Part shown: in pieces, positions 11,285 to 24,790 of the stretch
Layout of the letters: each line of letters starts with the position of its first letter
How positions within the stretch are numbered: position 1 is the first letter of the stretch
The notes under the pieces: generated by a model
What the model was told of the DNA's origin: nothing
What the model saw: the letters and a program-made list of their open reading frames with translations, nothing else
Databases searched by the model: none
Source: Cheiracanthium punctorium
Taxonomy: Eukaryota; Arthropoda; Arachnida; Araneae; Cheiracanthiidae
Direction of reading: 5' to 3'
Assembly (NCBI GenBank): GCA_038373885.1
Contig: JAWZYV010019585.1
Location: forward strand, 667,501-731,500
Length of the DNA stretch: 64,000 bases
Position numbers and translations under genes: made by a program

Positions 11285-11529
11285 CTATAATTTTTTTATA
11301 AAAGGCACACTTAAAGAAAACAGGTCATTCACACCATTCATAGCACTTTCACCTTGTCGTTGGATCCAAAGCCCTTCCCACCTAGCTCGCGCTTCATGTG
11401 CAGGAACAAGTGGCAGTCGGAAGGTGCCATGCGGTAGTCGAAGTGTCTGGGCTGTACGGCAGGTGACGAACAACTCCCAGGTTGAGTGTCACCAACAGTA
11501 TGATGCCGAGCATTATCATGGAACAACAC
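11285..11529 (-). pseudogene. Mariner-type transposase remnant, catalytic region
   Basis: On the minus strand two overlapping frames together show mariner landmarks: LFHDNARHHT (second catalytic Asp block), then HFDYRMAPSDCHLFLHMKRE, which matches the usual YSPDLAPSDYHLF block with its third Asp, then LGGKGFGSNDKVK. The frames shift against one another and a frameshift or deletion has removed part of the PYSPDLAP motif. The next piece of the protein (FYEEGIEKLVTRY) lies on the opposite strand at 11563-11720, so the element is internally inverted as well as decayed. Not functional. Confidence 0.75.
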
Positions 11530-11562
11530 AATTCCTTTACTGAGATTTCTCCTCCGTCCGAA

Positions 11563-11720
11563 TTACACGCCGTAGTTTTCTTAAAGTCGTGGTTATACTC
11601 GTTGGCGGGAAGTTTCTATGAAGAAGGGATAGAAAAGCTGGTAACCCGCTACGAGAAGTCTTTGAATATTGGCGGAAACTATGTAGAAAATAGTTTAAGG
11701 CATGCTCTTTCATGTAAAAC
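11563..11720 (+). pseudogene. Mariner-type transposase remnant, C-terminal end (inverted relative to its other half)
   Basis: The plus strand reads FLKSWLYSLAGSFYEEGIEKLVTR, then Y-E-K and NIGGNYVEN. This is the C-terminal tail typical of the mariner group whose catalytic block sits just to the left on the minus strand. The two pieces would be continuous in an intact gene but here face opposite ways, which points to an inversion inside the copy. Only about 50 codons are recognisable. Confidence 0.75.
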
Positions 11721-11729
11721 TAAAATTAA

Positions 11730-14700
11730 CTTAATAAGTTTTTTTTTTACGATTTTTTTTTCAAAACGATATTTACTTTACGAATACGCATAGTATAGAT
11801 CGTTATTTTACGCAAAAATACCATTGTAATTATCGTAAAAAGAGCTCAAGATATAATTAAATTTTCTATAAAATTGTTTTAAGAAATCTAATTCAAGCAA
11901 ACGCGTGATTTTAAAGATATGTATGCTTTAGTTAATAAAGCATTTTATTAATGCGTATAATGTAGCGTATTTTACAAATTTCTGAATGTTCCATTTTATG
12001 TATTACGATGCTGCATTTTAAATGACTATGCTAAGTATCTTTTTAAGTAGTTCCAATGTTTTAAATAATAAAAATATTTTGAAAACGGAATTAAAATGAT
12101 TTTGTTTTGGGCGATTTAAGCCAGATGAAAGGTGGACACGTGTCAGAAACACTTTAAAAGATCCTGCGCCCAAGGAATCTCCCTTTAGGTAGGTAGCCCT
12201 TGTGTCGCTTTTCCTTAACCACTAAACTAAAATCTCGCCAAATCTAAGTACAATGCATCAAGAAATTTAGCGCAAAAATATTGTTGCATCGGAAGGAAAT
12301 TTATAATATATGCGTTTGTCATGATTTATCTTTCTTGTTTTAAAGTCTCTTAGTGGATTAGAACTATTAAATTTCTAAAATGAATGCAGAGGGATAAATG
12401 GAGACTGCTAAAATATACATTGTATTTACAAATTAAAATCTTACTTTTTATTCATTTTGCAAGAATGCGTTTAGAAAATGCTTTTCGATATTTAATGTTA
12501 AATTTTATTTAATATGAATTTATACGTTAATATCTTATTTTAAAATTTTAAATGTTTAGCTTAAAACACCTGAGTTCATGCTATAGAAAGAAAATAAATT
12601 TAAATTAATAATGTAAGATTTTTTTTCTTAATAGTGAAATATAAACTACAAGAATTTATCGAACAAAATAAAAAGTAACTATTTTGATTTAATATGAATA
12701 AAGATTTTTTTCTGAAAAATAGTTTTATTGGAAAACATGATTGAATGAGATGAATTAATTTTCACTGTTAATGTTTTTCTTCATTTTTTGCAATGAATTT
12801 AATATAAAAGTTTGTGTCATTAATATAACGGACCAGTAAAGATTTGTAGACTGACAAATAAAAAATATCCCATGTTAAAAAATGATAGATATTTATAAAT
12901 ATTCTTTTCATTTACATTTGTATAGAATGCAATACACATCCTCATGATTGAGATTTCTATAAGATTTTGTACAGGGTATTGAGTATTCAACCATGTATCA
13001 CAAGCACAATTTGAAATAAATCATGTGCTTGGAAATATCATCTAAAACGTTAAAGCAAGCTATTTAACTGCATTATGAAAGTGTATAATATTAATTAATC
13101 TTTCATTTACTCATCTGGAGCTTGGGTGAATCGAGCTGAGCAATGTGACATCTTTTTCCATACGAGTTCTTTCAATTTTCTTTCAAATAATAAGAAAAAC
13201 CTGAAAGGTATTAATATGTTTTCCAATTAAATATTATTTTTAAAAATAATTTTTACTATTTCCTCATTTTTCCCCAGTAACATGATTTTAAAACATATTT
13301 AAAATATTGCCTGAAATTATGTTTCTCAATTTTGGAACGTTTTAACGTAATATGAGATACAATGGTTATGCATCTAATTTAGCCCTTTGAAAGATAATCC
13401 TTTTGAATGTATTATAGAGTTCTTACACACTTTACTTGAAAATTAAATTTCCGGCATTTGATTTAAAAATTAATGATAAATTTTTCAAATAGTAATTGCA
13501 AAATATATTGAAGAGAAAAAATTATTGTTACAGAATAGCATTTTGAAGAAATCGATGGTTATAAATCAATACTGTAAATTTACATGTGTCCAATTTGTAC
13601 AAAATGAAGAAACAAACCTAAAACCTTGCTAGAAACATTTTGCACAAAAAGTGAAAAGAACATTTAAGGGAATAAAATTCAAAAAGTTTAATATGTTCCC
13701 CTATTGCCATTGCCAATAAAAGAGGAGAGTGTAGAGAAATCGCATTTCAATACCATGAAGTTCTCAAACATCTATATTGAGGAGATGAATTGTTTGAATA
13801 ATGACATATTCTTTTGTAAAATATAGAAGCGTTTGAAAATTTTGAAAATGTCGAAATATATTGCATCACATTCTATAAAAACAAAAACAAATAATTATAT
13901 TATTGTTTACATTATGTTTCGGCTTTTGGGTTATTTATTTATACCTATATGTGCCTATTGAAAGAAATATACAATTGAACACATTTTTATAAATTGTCTG
14001 TTTTATCATTTTATATATAAACGAAAGAATCCATAAATAATATTTTTGTATTTGTCTACACTTCTATTAAAGCCACGCACATAATCAAAAAGTCTCACAT
14101 TAAAAATATTTCAAATGTTCATAAACGTTTTTAAAGCAGAATTCTTCGCATTTCTTTTGTTCTCGAGTAGGATGTAATATTTTATTGAAAAATTCAGTAA
14201 CTAGTTATTTTTTAAATGGTATGTTTTGGAATTCTTACTAAGAAATTACAACCAAAAACTTTCGAAACACTTATGCAGAACAGTATGCAAAATGCACGCT
14301 TTTAACTAAAATGATACTTTTCCTCACATGAAAAGAAAAACTGTGTTGTGTATACTCTTTTTGATTGCAAAATTCGATCAACAGTTGTTAAACTGAATTT
14401 GTATAAATTTTGCTCTTGTCCATGTATCGCTTATTTTTTAATTAATAATAAATTTGTCAAATGTACAAGTAAGAAAACTTTAGCTCAATAGCCGGTATTT
14501 TGTTGGTTTTTGCACAAGTTTACATTTGCATTCTCTTTTACTAAAATACCTGGTTACGTCTTGATTGAGTTAGGGATTATAGAATATTCTTAAACTGCAA
14601 TAAGAAAATGATACCATGGGTGATCGGCAGGAAGGGAATGAGGGTGTTCAAAGTAAAAAATATCGCTATACATTGTCAAAAGAACCTCGACTAACGACTA

Positions 14701-17700
14701 AGATAATATTATTTTATCAGAAAATTAATGCTTGAAAAATTCTGTGTTTCAGATGTTATGAATTGCATTAAAATTTGAGAGTTCCATTAGTTTCTAATAT
14801 AAGAATTTGCCAAGTTGCATCTAAATGCAATCTAGTGATGCAGGCTAAGGTGGACTGCAAAAATTCCAACTATTTTTCAACTCCTAATACCGAAGAAAAC
14901 TTTTGAATTTTAATGACTAAAATGATATAAAAACAGGAAAAAATATGATGTGGACACCACATGACTTCCTTGTACGTCTAATATTTTCGGTGCACTTGAT
15001 CTAAACCTGTTTTGTTTTAAAGAGATAAAATACTGCAATAATACTAAGGTTATTTCTAGCTAAATATTTCAGATTTCGCCAAGTTGGGTTCGTTTTGAAA
15101 GACTTCTTTTTTGCACTTAATTTGGCGATATTTCGCAAGAACCCGATTAGCTTGAGAGCTTTTCGGGATAGTCAAAGTAGTAATTAACCACAGACATACA
15201 ATGAATTGAATGTATCCATACACCTTAATGTATTTGAAGTCCTTTGGTTGACCCTGTAAATAAATTGCAAAGTATAAAAAAGAGTTGCACAGTTGTATGT
15301 TATAATACAATATAAATGCAGAGTCTCCACAGTTTGAATTTTTGAGTGTTCCTGTAGAAGAATTATAAGTAATAAAGGCACTATTTTCGACGAAGAGATT
15401 CATTTTGCAACCTTTAACAACATATATGATTTCTGAGTCGCTTAAAATGGCTTAACATCTCTAAAATATGCTTTAATGAATTTTTGCCCATACAGCGTAA
15501 TGTACTTTAAATCTTTAGGGTGGCTCTGTAAATAAACTATCCAGTCAATTGGATCCAAAAAGGGAGCTGCACAACTACATGTTACAGCAATCCTATATGT
15601 AAAATATGAACATTCCACGATTAATGTTTTTTAAGATATGGAATTACATACATATGTACGTACAGACGTCTGGAATAAACGGGTCAAAATGGACTTGCGG
15701 TCGATTAAAATAGATTGTACTTGAATTTACATTAAATTCATGCATGCGTGCGATGGGATGTCACGTACGAACTCTAAAAAACAAATTCACTGTTAAATTG
15801 GTTGACGAAAAAAACAAATAGTCTAAAGGTTTTTTTTTGTCAAAATCTGGATACCAAAATTTTTCGCTATCACGTTAATTCTTTATGCTTCGTACAAGGA
15901 AGTAAAAAGGTCCATTATAGCAGATTCTTACCTTTTCGGATAATTTTTTTTTATATCTTCGGTCACCCATATGCTCTGAAGTTTGACGAAATGTGGGGAA
16001 AATCACGCTTTTAAGGTAATATTGAACATTTTAAAATTTGCAACTTTATGAATGTAATGCTCATGTTCCTGTGCATTTGAACCACCACAAAATAATGCTA
16101 AAACATCACTTAAACCCATCCAGATCTGCCGCTCGGACCGTCTCAATCACTATACAATAAGAGGAATTTTTAATAAGGAAGATTTTTTTTCTTTTAAAAA
16201 TTATTTCTATAATTTTGAACGTTTTTTTTTTGTTGTTGTTAAAAAAAAATAATAATTTCTTACATACTTTTTTTCCAGCTTAAGAAGTACTTCTTGTGTC
16301 ACAGCGACTTTTTTGATAACGATCGCTCGATTAGGGAAGCTCTGCATCCAAGTTCAAATAGATTTTAAAGTTTGCTTGACATAGAAAGCAGTCTTCAATT
16401 ACATTTAGAAAAAAACTTGAGCAAAACTGCAAAAAAAAGTGGAAATTGCAAAACATTTCAAAAAATAGTTATAATTTGGCAACATATGTATATTCTACAA
16501 TCCGTAGTACTATTTTGATTGTTCCTACTCTATGCATACCTTAAAGAACGGTTTTTAAAGTAACTATATTTTATGTTAAGAGTGTATCAAATGGTTATAG
16601 ACCCATCGCTACAAAACTGTACTAAACCAGTACATTTAAAACAGTACCAAACCTTATTGACCATCTGTATTTTTTAAACTCCGGCTCTAGAGTGCCTGAT
16701 TTTTGTGGTCAGTCTCTTTTGCTTCCTTCACACCGCATTCTGCCCACATTAAGCTGCCGGCCCTAATGTGTTTTCTAGGTAACGTATTGATATAAATACT
16801 GTTTAAGTAAAGTAATGTAATTGATTTCTTTCGAAATCGTCTTATTGAACAGGGTCACTGAAGGCAGCTGATAGGTTGCATTACATATTCAGTTATATTT
16901 TTAAAGGTCTGCTATAAAATAAATATAAAAAAATTCAGAAATCTGAAATCAAGTATTTTACCTTTAAAATACAGGATTAAAAATCTCATTTTATGTTAGT
17001 AAATTCTAAATAAATGTTTGTAAAGTATTTTATGCTCGCATATTAAAATATAAATTTGCATATACCACGTTACTTAAAGATTCCACGATAAGTCTGCACC
17101 TAACCAAGTTTTCTGGATGAAAAACTTACGAAGTAGGAATAGTCAACAGAAAATTTTGTAATAAAAAAAGAAACACATTTTGTTGGCATAAATTAATACA
17201 CTTGTTAAACTATAATGCACTTTTATTTCATTTATATCAGCTTGGTAATAAAATAAGTACAGAATTTTCAATTAATTTCACATTTTTATTCATATATCGA
17301 ACGAATTTTATTGCTTCTTAAATGCTTCTGAAAAATAATCAAATTTTTCAAAGTTATTTTCTAATATTTAAATGCTAAAACCTTCTTTTAAATAAGAATT
17401 CAATGTTATTTATTGATTTCCTATATCTTTTAGGAAGTTTCCATTTACTACTACTTATAATCGTACTAAACGTAATTTGACGGGAAAGAAAAAATAGAAT
17501 AGCTTTCATTGACATTCTCTTAGTACACAAAAACCTATAATTCGCAATACTATATTTGTTTTGCAACCGTTTAGGCGAAAGTTCGCGCCGTTTTATAACA
17601 GTTTGAAAATAGCAAAACTTCCAGAAAGCTATTAAACGAAGCTCATAAATTTTCACTGCGAGTTTGCTAAACCAGAATTGAACTTATGAAGCTTAAATTT

Positions 17701-19929
17701 CTAGATTCTTGCAACTTGTGTTCTTATAAGTTTTGATACATGAAAGAAAGCTAGGAAATTATGTAAATGGCACGGAAAGCTTTTTAAAAATTCTTTTATA
17801 CGTTAAATGTTTGTTGATGATGACAATTGGATAATATACTTTGCTTTATTTTGTAGTTATAGGTGGTAGGTGATGTTTTTTATATTGTTTTGAAGATAAG
17901 TAGTTTTTAAAAGAATAATGAAATTTTTTTCTCTGCAGCTACGTATAAAATATGTAGATTAAAGACGAAAAATGTTAATGCATTCATTATCGATTTTTCT
18001 TATTCTAAAAAAATGAATATTTCGTTATTGTCATATCCAATGATAAACACTGCGTACAATATCTGCTAGTAATAAAATCTCCTAAATATTTTTTTTCTTT
18101 CTCTCAAAAGCATCTTTTGTCAATCTTTAACAACATTTATTGTATTTAAATAACAAGATAAATTGCTGATTAGAAATTTAAAGCAAAAACAGTTAAGCAT
18201 TTCAACACCTGATTAAAGAATGAATTTGGTGGCTTACAATAATGTAATTTCTTTTTGAAAATAGAGAGTTTTTTTAGTACTTATGTGCACTTGCAATTTA
18301 GAAAACTGCCATTTTTGAGAAAAAAAACGCCAGTTACTGCCATAAGTCAAAAGTAAGAATTTGCTTTAATGTTTAGTAATTTATGATGATTATTGCACAA
18401 ATGCAGATTTTCGTAGAAAACCTACTGTAGACATTTAGAAGCCAGAAACTTTGCATCCTTGACTAAAGAAATAAATGATGTAGCTAAAAAATTTGTAAAT
18501 TCCATTTACAGCGGTAGACAAAGTTACATTTTTTTCCCTTCTTTCTGTACAAGAATTAAAATGAAATAAGTATCCCATTAAATAGTTGTTTTGAAACAAA
18601 TCATATATGTAATCTGAAATTCATGTTTTCAAAATGGGGATATATTAATGAAGCTTCCAGCTCCTCTGAAAATTCACTAAATATATCCCCCTTTATAATC
18701 TCACTATTAATTTTCTTTCCTCAATCCCATTTTACGTGGAACATATTTTTACCCTCTCCAACTGTTTTCAAATGAAAAAAATTATGATCTTATTACTTAC
18801 GAAACTGAATTTGGAAATATTTTGCAAACCCAGAAAAAGAAAACTTTCCTTTACTTTGTATTTTACACTCTTTGTTCGTATTTTGCAGAAAATTTCTGAA
18901 CTTCTGATTCCGATGCGCATCGACAACCCGGCAATAACTGGCGTAGATAACGTAACAAGAAAGAGAGGGAATCGGGATTTTGCAGATTTCCGTTTAAGGG
19001 TAATGACCCCCATTGGTCACTTAAACTGTATGGTTTTGTTAGAAAAGCATCTTTTCCTAACCAGAATATTAGAAAAGGGAATTTTATGTGCTTGAGATGT
19101 AGACATTAGTTGGTAAGTGAATGACACCCAGTGATCCACGGAGAAATACAAAGCGACGATTTTGTTTTGCATCATCATCTCGACATGGGTTAACATTACC
19201 CTAAAAAGCTGATATTTATCTATTACGTATTTAGGGTGAAAGGGAATGAGTTTTGAAGGTAAGGCTATAGGATTTTATCCGACATAATGCATTTTGCAAT
19301 TAATACACTAATTCGTACCACTTAATATTATTAATACTTGTATTTGAAAGTAAATATATATAAATATACTTATTCAAAATTAAACTTTATAAGATATTTT
19401 TTTCCACAATTTTAGTAAATTTATTTCATGCACTGTGTATAATGTAAAATTTACAAGAAGTTAGCATTATATCGAATTCTTTCAAAAATGATTTGTGCAA
19501 TTGAATAATCTATAGACCCGTCGTAACAAATGATGCGTCACCGAATTAAGGAAAACTAGTTTTACTTTTATGTATATAAAATTCAAACACTGAAATTGCA
19601 TAAAGTGTAGATAAAAAGATTTTACTTTTTAAAATTAAGAAATACATTTTATACACCACTTAATTATTTATAAGGAAAGTGAAACTTTTTATTTAAAGAT
19701 ACTTAAAAGTATTAAATCTGTCATAAGGAACTTTGTTAAAGAGTTAAGAATTCATATTCAAATTGTTTGTTTAAATAAGTGTTAGGCATGGCATAATATC
19801 GTTTATTTTTATTACTAACATTAATCGTACATTGCATATCCTATCCTCTTAATTAAAGAATTCCTCAATGCTGAGGCTTCGTTACAACCTAAGTAAGCTT
19901 CAGATTTTGTCCTAATCATCTTCCTCATC
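11730..19929. other. Long AT-rich non-coding stretch
   Basis: About 8 kb with no recognisable gene. It includes a weak tRNA-like SINE at about 12120-12246 (minus), two diverged direct copies of a segment at about 15200-15370 and 15480-15640, and a candidate exon-like patch at about 18887-19110. Otherwise I see only A/T-rich sequence and short frames without similarity to known families. Confidence 0.6.
12120..12246 (-). repeat. Possible tRNA-derived SINE fragment
   Basis: The minus strand contains TAGTTTAGTGGTTAAGG (12213-12229), a good Pol III A box, with a GC-richer patch downstream ending near CACGTGTCCACCTTT. A clear B box is not seen. It resembles the other tRNA-derived repeats in the window, but the evidence is thin. 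Confidence 0.35.
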
Positions 19930-19931
19930 TA

Positions 19932-21439
19932 CACTCATGTCCATAAATTAAGGATAATGAAGTTCAGGCAAAGAAAGAGAAAGAAGCAAAACAAATTTGA
20001 CTTATTTGTAAAGTCTATTTATTAAACAAAAAGTAAAGAGCAAAAAAGATGCTATATGTTTGACATAATTAATAAAAATTGCAAGTTTTACTCCCTTGAC
20101 CAAATTTCAAAAAAGAACCTATTTACAAAAAACAGTATAACATGGTTAGTAGGATGGTTAATACGGAGTATGTCTCCCGGACGATGCAATACAGGCCTGA
20201 CAACGCCTAGGCATGCTGAGTATCAAATGATCAATCTGATCTTGGGGAATATTACACCACTCATCAAGCAATGCACTCCGAAGTTCCGGTAGACAGGTGG
20301 GAGGGGGTTGACGGGCTGCAATTCGTCGGCCAAGCATATCCCACACATGCTCTATTGGATTCAAGTCCGGTGAGTATGCTGGCCAATGCATACGGGTGAT
20401 ATCCTCCGATTGAAGACATTCGTCTACAATGTTTGCACGGTGAGGACGGGCTTTGTCATCCATAAACACAAATTCAGCACCCATGGCGCCCCGAAACAAA
20501 CGTACATGTTGTTCCAGAATGACACCCCGATAGATGTGGCCTGTCATCGTTACACTCTGAACATGCAGGTCAGTTCTGGAACCAAGAATAATTCCTCCCC
20601 AAACGAGCCACCCTGCACCACCGTAACGGTGTCTTTCAATGGTGTTCTCTTGGTGGTAACGGGTACCTGGCGCTCTCCAGATGAATGTCCGGCGAGAATC
20701 AGACTCCAAACTAAACCTGGAATCGTCGGAAAACATCACACAAGACCACTGTTGCGGTGTCCACAATGCATGCTCTCTACTCCAGGTTAATCGCAGGCGA
20801 CAGTGAGTTGCGGTAAGTGGAACACATCTGACAGGCCTACGAGCATATAGACCAATGTGCCCTAAGCGTCTGTACACGGTCTGCCTTGAAACTGTCGTAC
20901 CGGTAGCTGAAGAGAGCTGACGAGAAAGTCTGATGCTGTACTCCGTCTGTTTCTTTTGGCAGTAACTGCCAAATAGCGGTCCTCATTCGGCGTTGTAACT
21001 CGGGGGCGACCTGTGCTGTAACGTCTACTCACATTACCATCATCTTGGAATCGTTGCCAAAGCCTGGAGATGACACTCTGGGCGATTCCAAGTTCCTCGG
21101 ATACTTCCAGCTGGGTACGTCCACATTCCAGTCGTCCGATAATTCTGCCACGTAAAACATCATCCAAATGCCTCCTTTGTGCCATAACTATGCGGTTTTT
21201 GCACTGAAAGGCTTTCACAGCGCTTGTGAACAATTTTACTTCTTTGCCTCCATTCCTTATATACCCCTCCCTCTCTTACACTCTCGTCATTGTGACGTAC
21301 CATCCACGCCATCTGGTGGTTTCCTGTAATTTGCATATTCTTCTTCAAGATGTGTGTGATCATTCCACAGGTGAAATTTTTATTTTAGAGATCAATTTCT
21401 GTGTGATTCTGAATTATCCTTAATTTATGGACATGAGTG
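19932..21439 (-). mobile_element. Tc1-like DNA transposon, complete with both inverted repeats
   Basis: The ends form a perfect 27-bp inverted repeat beginning CACTCATGTCCATAAATTAA at 19932 and mirrored at 21413-21439. Each end is flanked by TA (19930-19931 and 21440-21441), the target duplicated by Tc1/mariner elements. Length is 1,508 bp. It carries one transposase gene on the minus strand with a single frameshift. Perfect termini and a nearly readable gene suggest a recent insertion. It could still be moved by a transposase supplied in trans. Confidence 0.95.
20158..21185 (-). pseudogene. Tc1-like DD34E transposase with one frameshift
   Basis: Start chosen at the ATG 21185-21183 (MAQRRHLDD), because the sequence upstream does not match the family. 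The N-terminal part carries a helix-turn-helix region (EVSEELGIAQSVISRLWQRF) and a GRPR motif, used by this family to bind the terminal repeats. After a frameshift near 20921-20935 the protein continues in another frame as SRQLSSATGTTVSRQTVYRR and on to the catalytic core. The triad is D in MFSDDSRF, D in FVFMDDKARPH and E in SPDLNPIEHVWD, with 34 residues between the last two, as expected for DD34E. Stop at 20158. About 342 codons in all, the usual length. The enzyme would cut at the terminal repeats and insert at TA. Apart from the frameshift no stop is seen, so the break looks recent. Confidence 0.9.
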
Positions 21440-21441
21440 TA

Positions 21442-24300
21442 TTTCATTATTTTTCATGCCTTTTAGAAACTTTTCTATCCACTCTTTCTTCATTCGCCCT
21501 TTGCTTTTCCTTCAGACAGGTTTTCAGGTCAGATAGGTCAAAGATAGACAGGTTTTCAGTTCAGTTCAAGCTGTGACAATTCACCTCCATTCATTGAATT
21601 CTCTTCTTGTAAATTCTCGTTATGATTTTAAAAATTGTATATCCACCAACCTTTAATATTAAATAGTGATTTAAAATACATCATTTCAGTGATTTCTGAA
21701 AACATGGATTAAAATCTGTAAGAATAATATTACTTCTTCCATAAAATACAGTTTTCAATCTAATAATTCATAAACTATGTTATTTTAATTGTATCTTTTT
21801 GTGCACACTTCTATGCAGCGCAATTTGTTCTATGGTTTAACATTTGAATACATTTGAATACGAAAAGTTAAATCCCTTTAAATGCCAATTGTACTGTTTC
21901 TCAGTTAGCTTGAAATTCTGAAGCTTTCTACGGAAAAAGTTCTTTGTTGCTGAACACTTCGGTTCGAAAACCATTTATGTGATGCAAGTGTCCTCCCTAC
22001 CATGCTAATTAAATTACTTTTACTCATGCTAATTAAATCACTTTTACTACAACTTAAAGTTAAAAGAGTTAATGAATAATTGGTAAGAAAGCTAAGTAAT
22101 CTTAGAGAGAAATCATATGATATTGTTGTACTGGAAAACAAGTTTCATATATGAAATATAAATTTGGTATGGCATTTAAAACACTCTTTACTTTACCAGT
22201 TACAGTAAGTTAGAGAAAGTTATTTAGCTAAGTTATTTTAAAGGAAGACTAATGTACACTAGAATAAGTAAAAACCTCAAAATCTTATTACGAGGAAACA
22301 AACTGCTAATTAGCTTTCGTTCTGAGCAAAGTCAGTTAGTTCATGTAAGCTTCCACATCATAACTCATCATAATTTGTAGTTAATCTATTTTATAATCTA
22401 CAGTCTTGATTTGAAGAGTAAAATTAGGTTTAACTATAATAAACTGCTTTTAACATTTGATACGTTTAGTAAAAGTATCATTACGAAAGAAAATTTTCCT
22501 AATGCTGATTATTACGTAAAATAATGACACTGAATGTACTACGTATGAATTAATCTAAGTTGGTTAATACACGATAAAATCTATAGGTGGAAGTAGTGTT
22601 TGGATGTCGAAATAGCTTATATTAATATTATAAAACTGGATATTTGCAGTATAGAATTCGGTGGACAGGTATTCCTTTGGATTTTGTTAAGTTTAATTAA
22701 CGATAAAGTTTTAGTGTAAATTAATTCATTTCAGTAAAAATGTACAAAATCGCTTTTAACAGTTTTTAAATCATTAAAATATCATAACAACGTTTTGTGT
22801 TTCTATACTGTACAGTGTGTAAAAGTCTTAAAGCGTGGGAATTACCAAAGAATGAATATGCATATAAATTTGACTGTGCTAAATATCCAAAATACTTTAA
22901 GCATGCATGCATACAAATTAAAATTGTATTTTAATTGAATATTAATATTATAAACAAACAAATTCAAACAAAATTTACTTTAAGTACGTATAAACCGCTG
23001 AACACAAAAAAACACTTTTCATTCAATAGCAGTTGTATATCAGAATGGCCTATAACAGAGTTTCTAGAATGGAGAATTTTGTCTTTTTATTTTGGCGGAA
23101 CACTGTAGAGTTTCGAAAGGCATCTTCTGTAAAATGGAATGTAGTGCATCGCAGTATAAGGCAGCGATATACAGGATGATCAATTTAAAAGAATATCCTA
23201 GGATTTTTCTTATATACCTTAAATCTAACGTGTGTGAAAACTAACACCGGTCAACTTTTTTTTATCTTTTTTTTTTCTTTTTTTTTTTTGGGGGGGGGTT
23301 CTGTTCTCATGCTTATATTCTGATTCTAGACATTGAAAACACTTAAATTTTCATTTTTATTTCTTAAAGTTTGCTATTGTCTAATTTACGTCGATAAGTA
23401 TATTTTAATTTATTTCATAAACGAAAGATGGCAGCACTTTGGTTAACCTGAATGTAAACTGTATTATTATTTGTAACTCTGTAGTATTCCTTGTTGTATT
23501 ACTATTTGTAGTATTATTTGTAATATTATTATTTGTTTGTATTATTATTTGCTCATACGAACATAAAAAAAATACGAAAAATATTCACTTTTAGACATTA
23601 ATTTCTTATTATTTTACATTTATATGTTGTTGTTTATCACGAATCTTGAATAAAAGACTTTTATATCCAGCAAAAACTTTTCTGATCATAATTTAGAGTG
23701 GAATTATAAAAAAAATAATATAAAAATCAGTTATTTTTGTCAAAAAATTGAAAAATTGCATTAATTTCTACAAAAGCAAACTTTCATTAAAAAAAATATA
23801 TATATATTTTCTTAAGTTAAGGCGTAGGAGAAACTAAAATTTAACATGTAGAAGTCAGACCCAAAAATCGCGTTAACCGGTGTAATGTAACACTGAAGTA
23901 TAATTGTTTAAACCTTCTTTAAGTGTGAGAGAAAATTCACAACACTGTTTTGCCGTTACCGCATTATTTGCGAGGTAAAACAGAAACGAAGGCACTCAAT
24001 GTTATTTAAACCAGTTATAATTTTATTTTTGAAAAAGATAATTTAACTGAAATTTTTTGCACTACCATTCCTTACAGAAAATGTTGAAAATGTTTGGCAC
24101 AATTCTGAATTCAAGCATAAAAACAATTTGAGATTTTCAGAGAAATCTTGCAAACATCGATGAATTAAAACGATAACTGTAGAAATATCGTCAAAAGCAC
24201 AAACATTATTGAGAAGAGAGTCAGAAAACTTCGTTCGTCGTGTTCATATCTGCATTCAAAATGGCAAAAATTTTCAACATTTGCTGTGAGGATTGATAAT
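21442..24300. other. AT-rich non-coding stretch
   Basis: No gene recognised. Contains a short tandem duplication of TGCTAATTAAATTACTTTTA (about 22001-22046), a T/G homopolymer patch near 23250-23300, and the string TATACAGGATGATCAA at about 23170 that resembles the end of a Tc1/mariner-type element and may be the far terminus of the transposon fragment to its right. Confidence 0.5.
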
Positions 24301-24355
24301 GTAAAAAAATTGAAGTAAATTATGTTTAAAAAAAAATAAAGAAATCATCACAGGA

Positions 24356-24790
24356 TCAAGTTACATTCTGTGCCTCCATTTCTGTTTTAACTCTCTTACC
24401 TCCCTTAAAGCATATACGTTGCATGGAACGCCGCACCTTCTCAAAGATACCAGGTGTATCTCGAACACATTCTGCTGCCACAACGATTCTTCCTACCAAG
24501 TCTTCCGGCGTTTCAACAGGTGTTTCATGCACAACTCCTTTTAAAACCCCCCATAAGAAATAATCCAAGGGAGACAGGTCTGGTGATCGTGGTGGCCATG
24601 CGATTGGTCCGCCGCGATCAATCCAGCCGCCAGAAGAAATAGCCTGCAGATGTGCTCTGACGAATGTGCTGAAATGAGCAGGGTCTCCGTCGTGTTGAAA
24701 TCGAAAGCATCAACGTATAGGCATCAGGACATCATTCAGCATTTACTGGCAGAACCTCTTGCAAGAATGTTAGATAAATCCCAGCAAGCG
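24356..24790 (-). pseudogene. DUF4817-type Tc1/mariner-related transposase, C-terminal half
   Basis: Reading the minus strand from about 24790: LAGIYLTFLQEVLP, then (after a stop and a frame change near 24715-24740) FRFQHDGDPAHFSTFVRAHL with the second catalytic Asp, GGWIDRGGPIAWPPRSPDLSP, LDYFLWGVLKG with the third acidic residue, and a helical tail ending at a stop near 24356. This is the C-terminal half of an arthropod transposase family whose N-terminal half carries a DUF4817 helix-turn-helix domain. That N-terminal half lies on the same strand at 27675-28333 and stops exactly where this one begins, so both are best read as one gene split by an insertion. Not functional. Confidence 0.85.

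Noticed and set aside
20386..20790. Plus-strand 134-codon frame
   Set aside because: Shadow of the Tc1-like transposase on the opposite strand.
22001..22046. CRISPR-like short repeats
   Set aside because: Only two adjacent copies without spacers, in a eukaryotic context; a simple tandem duplication.
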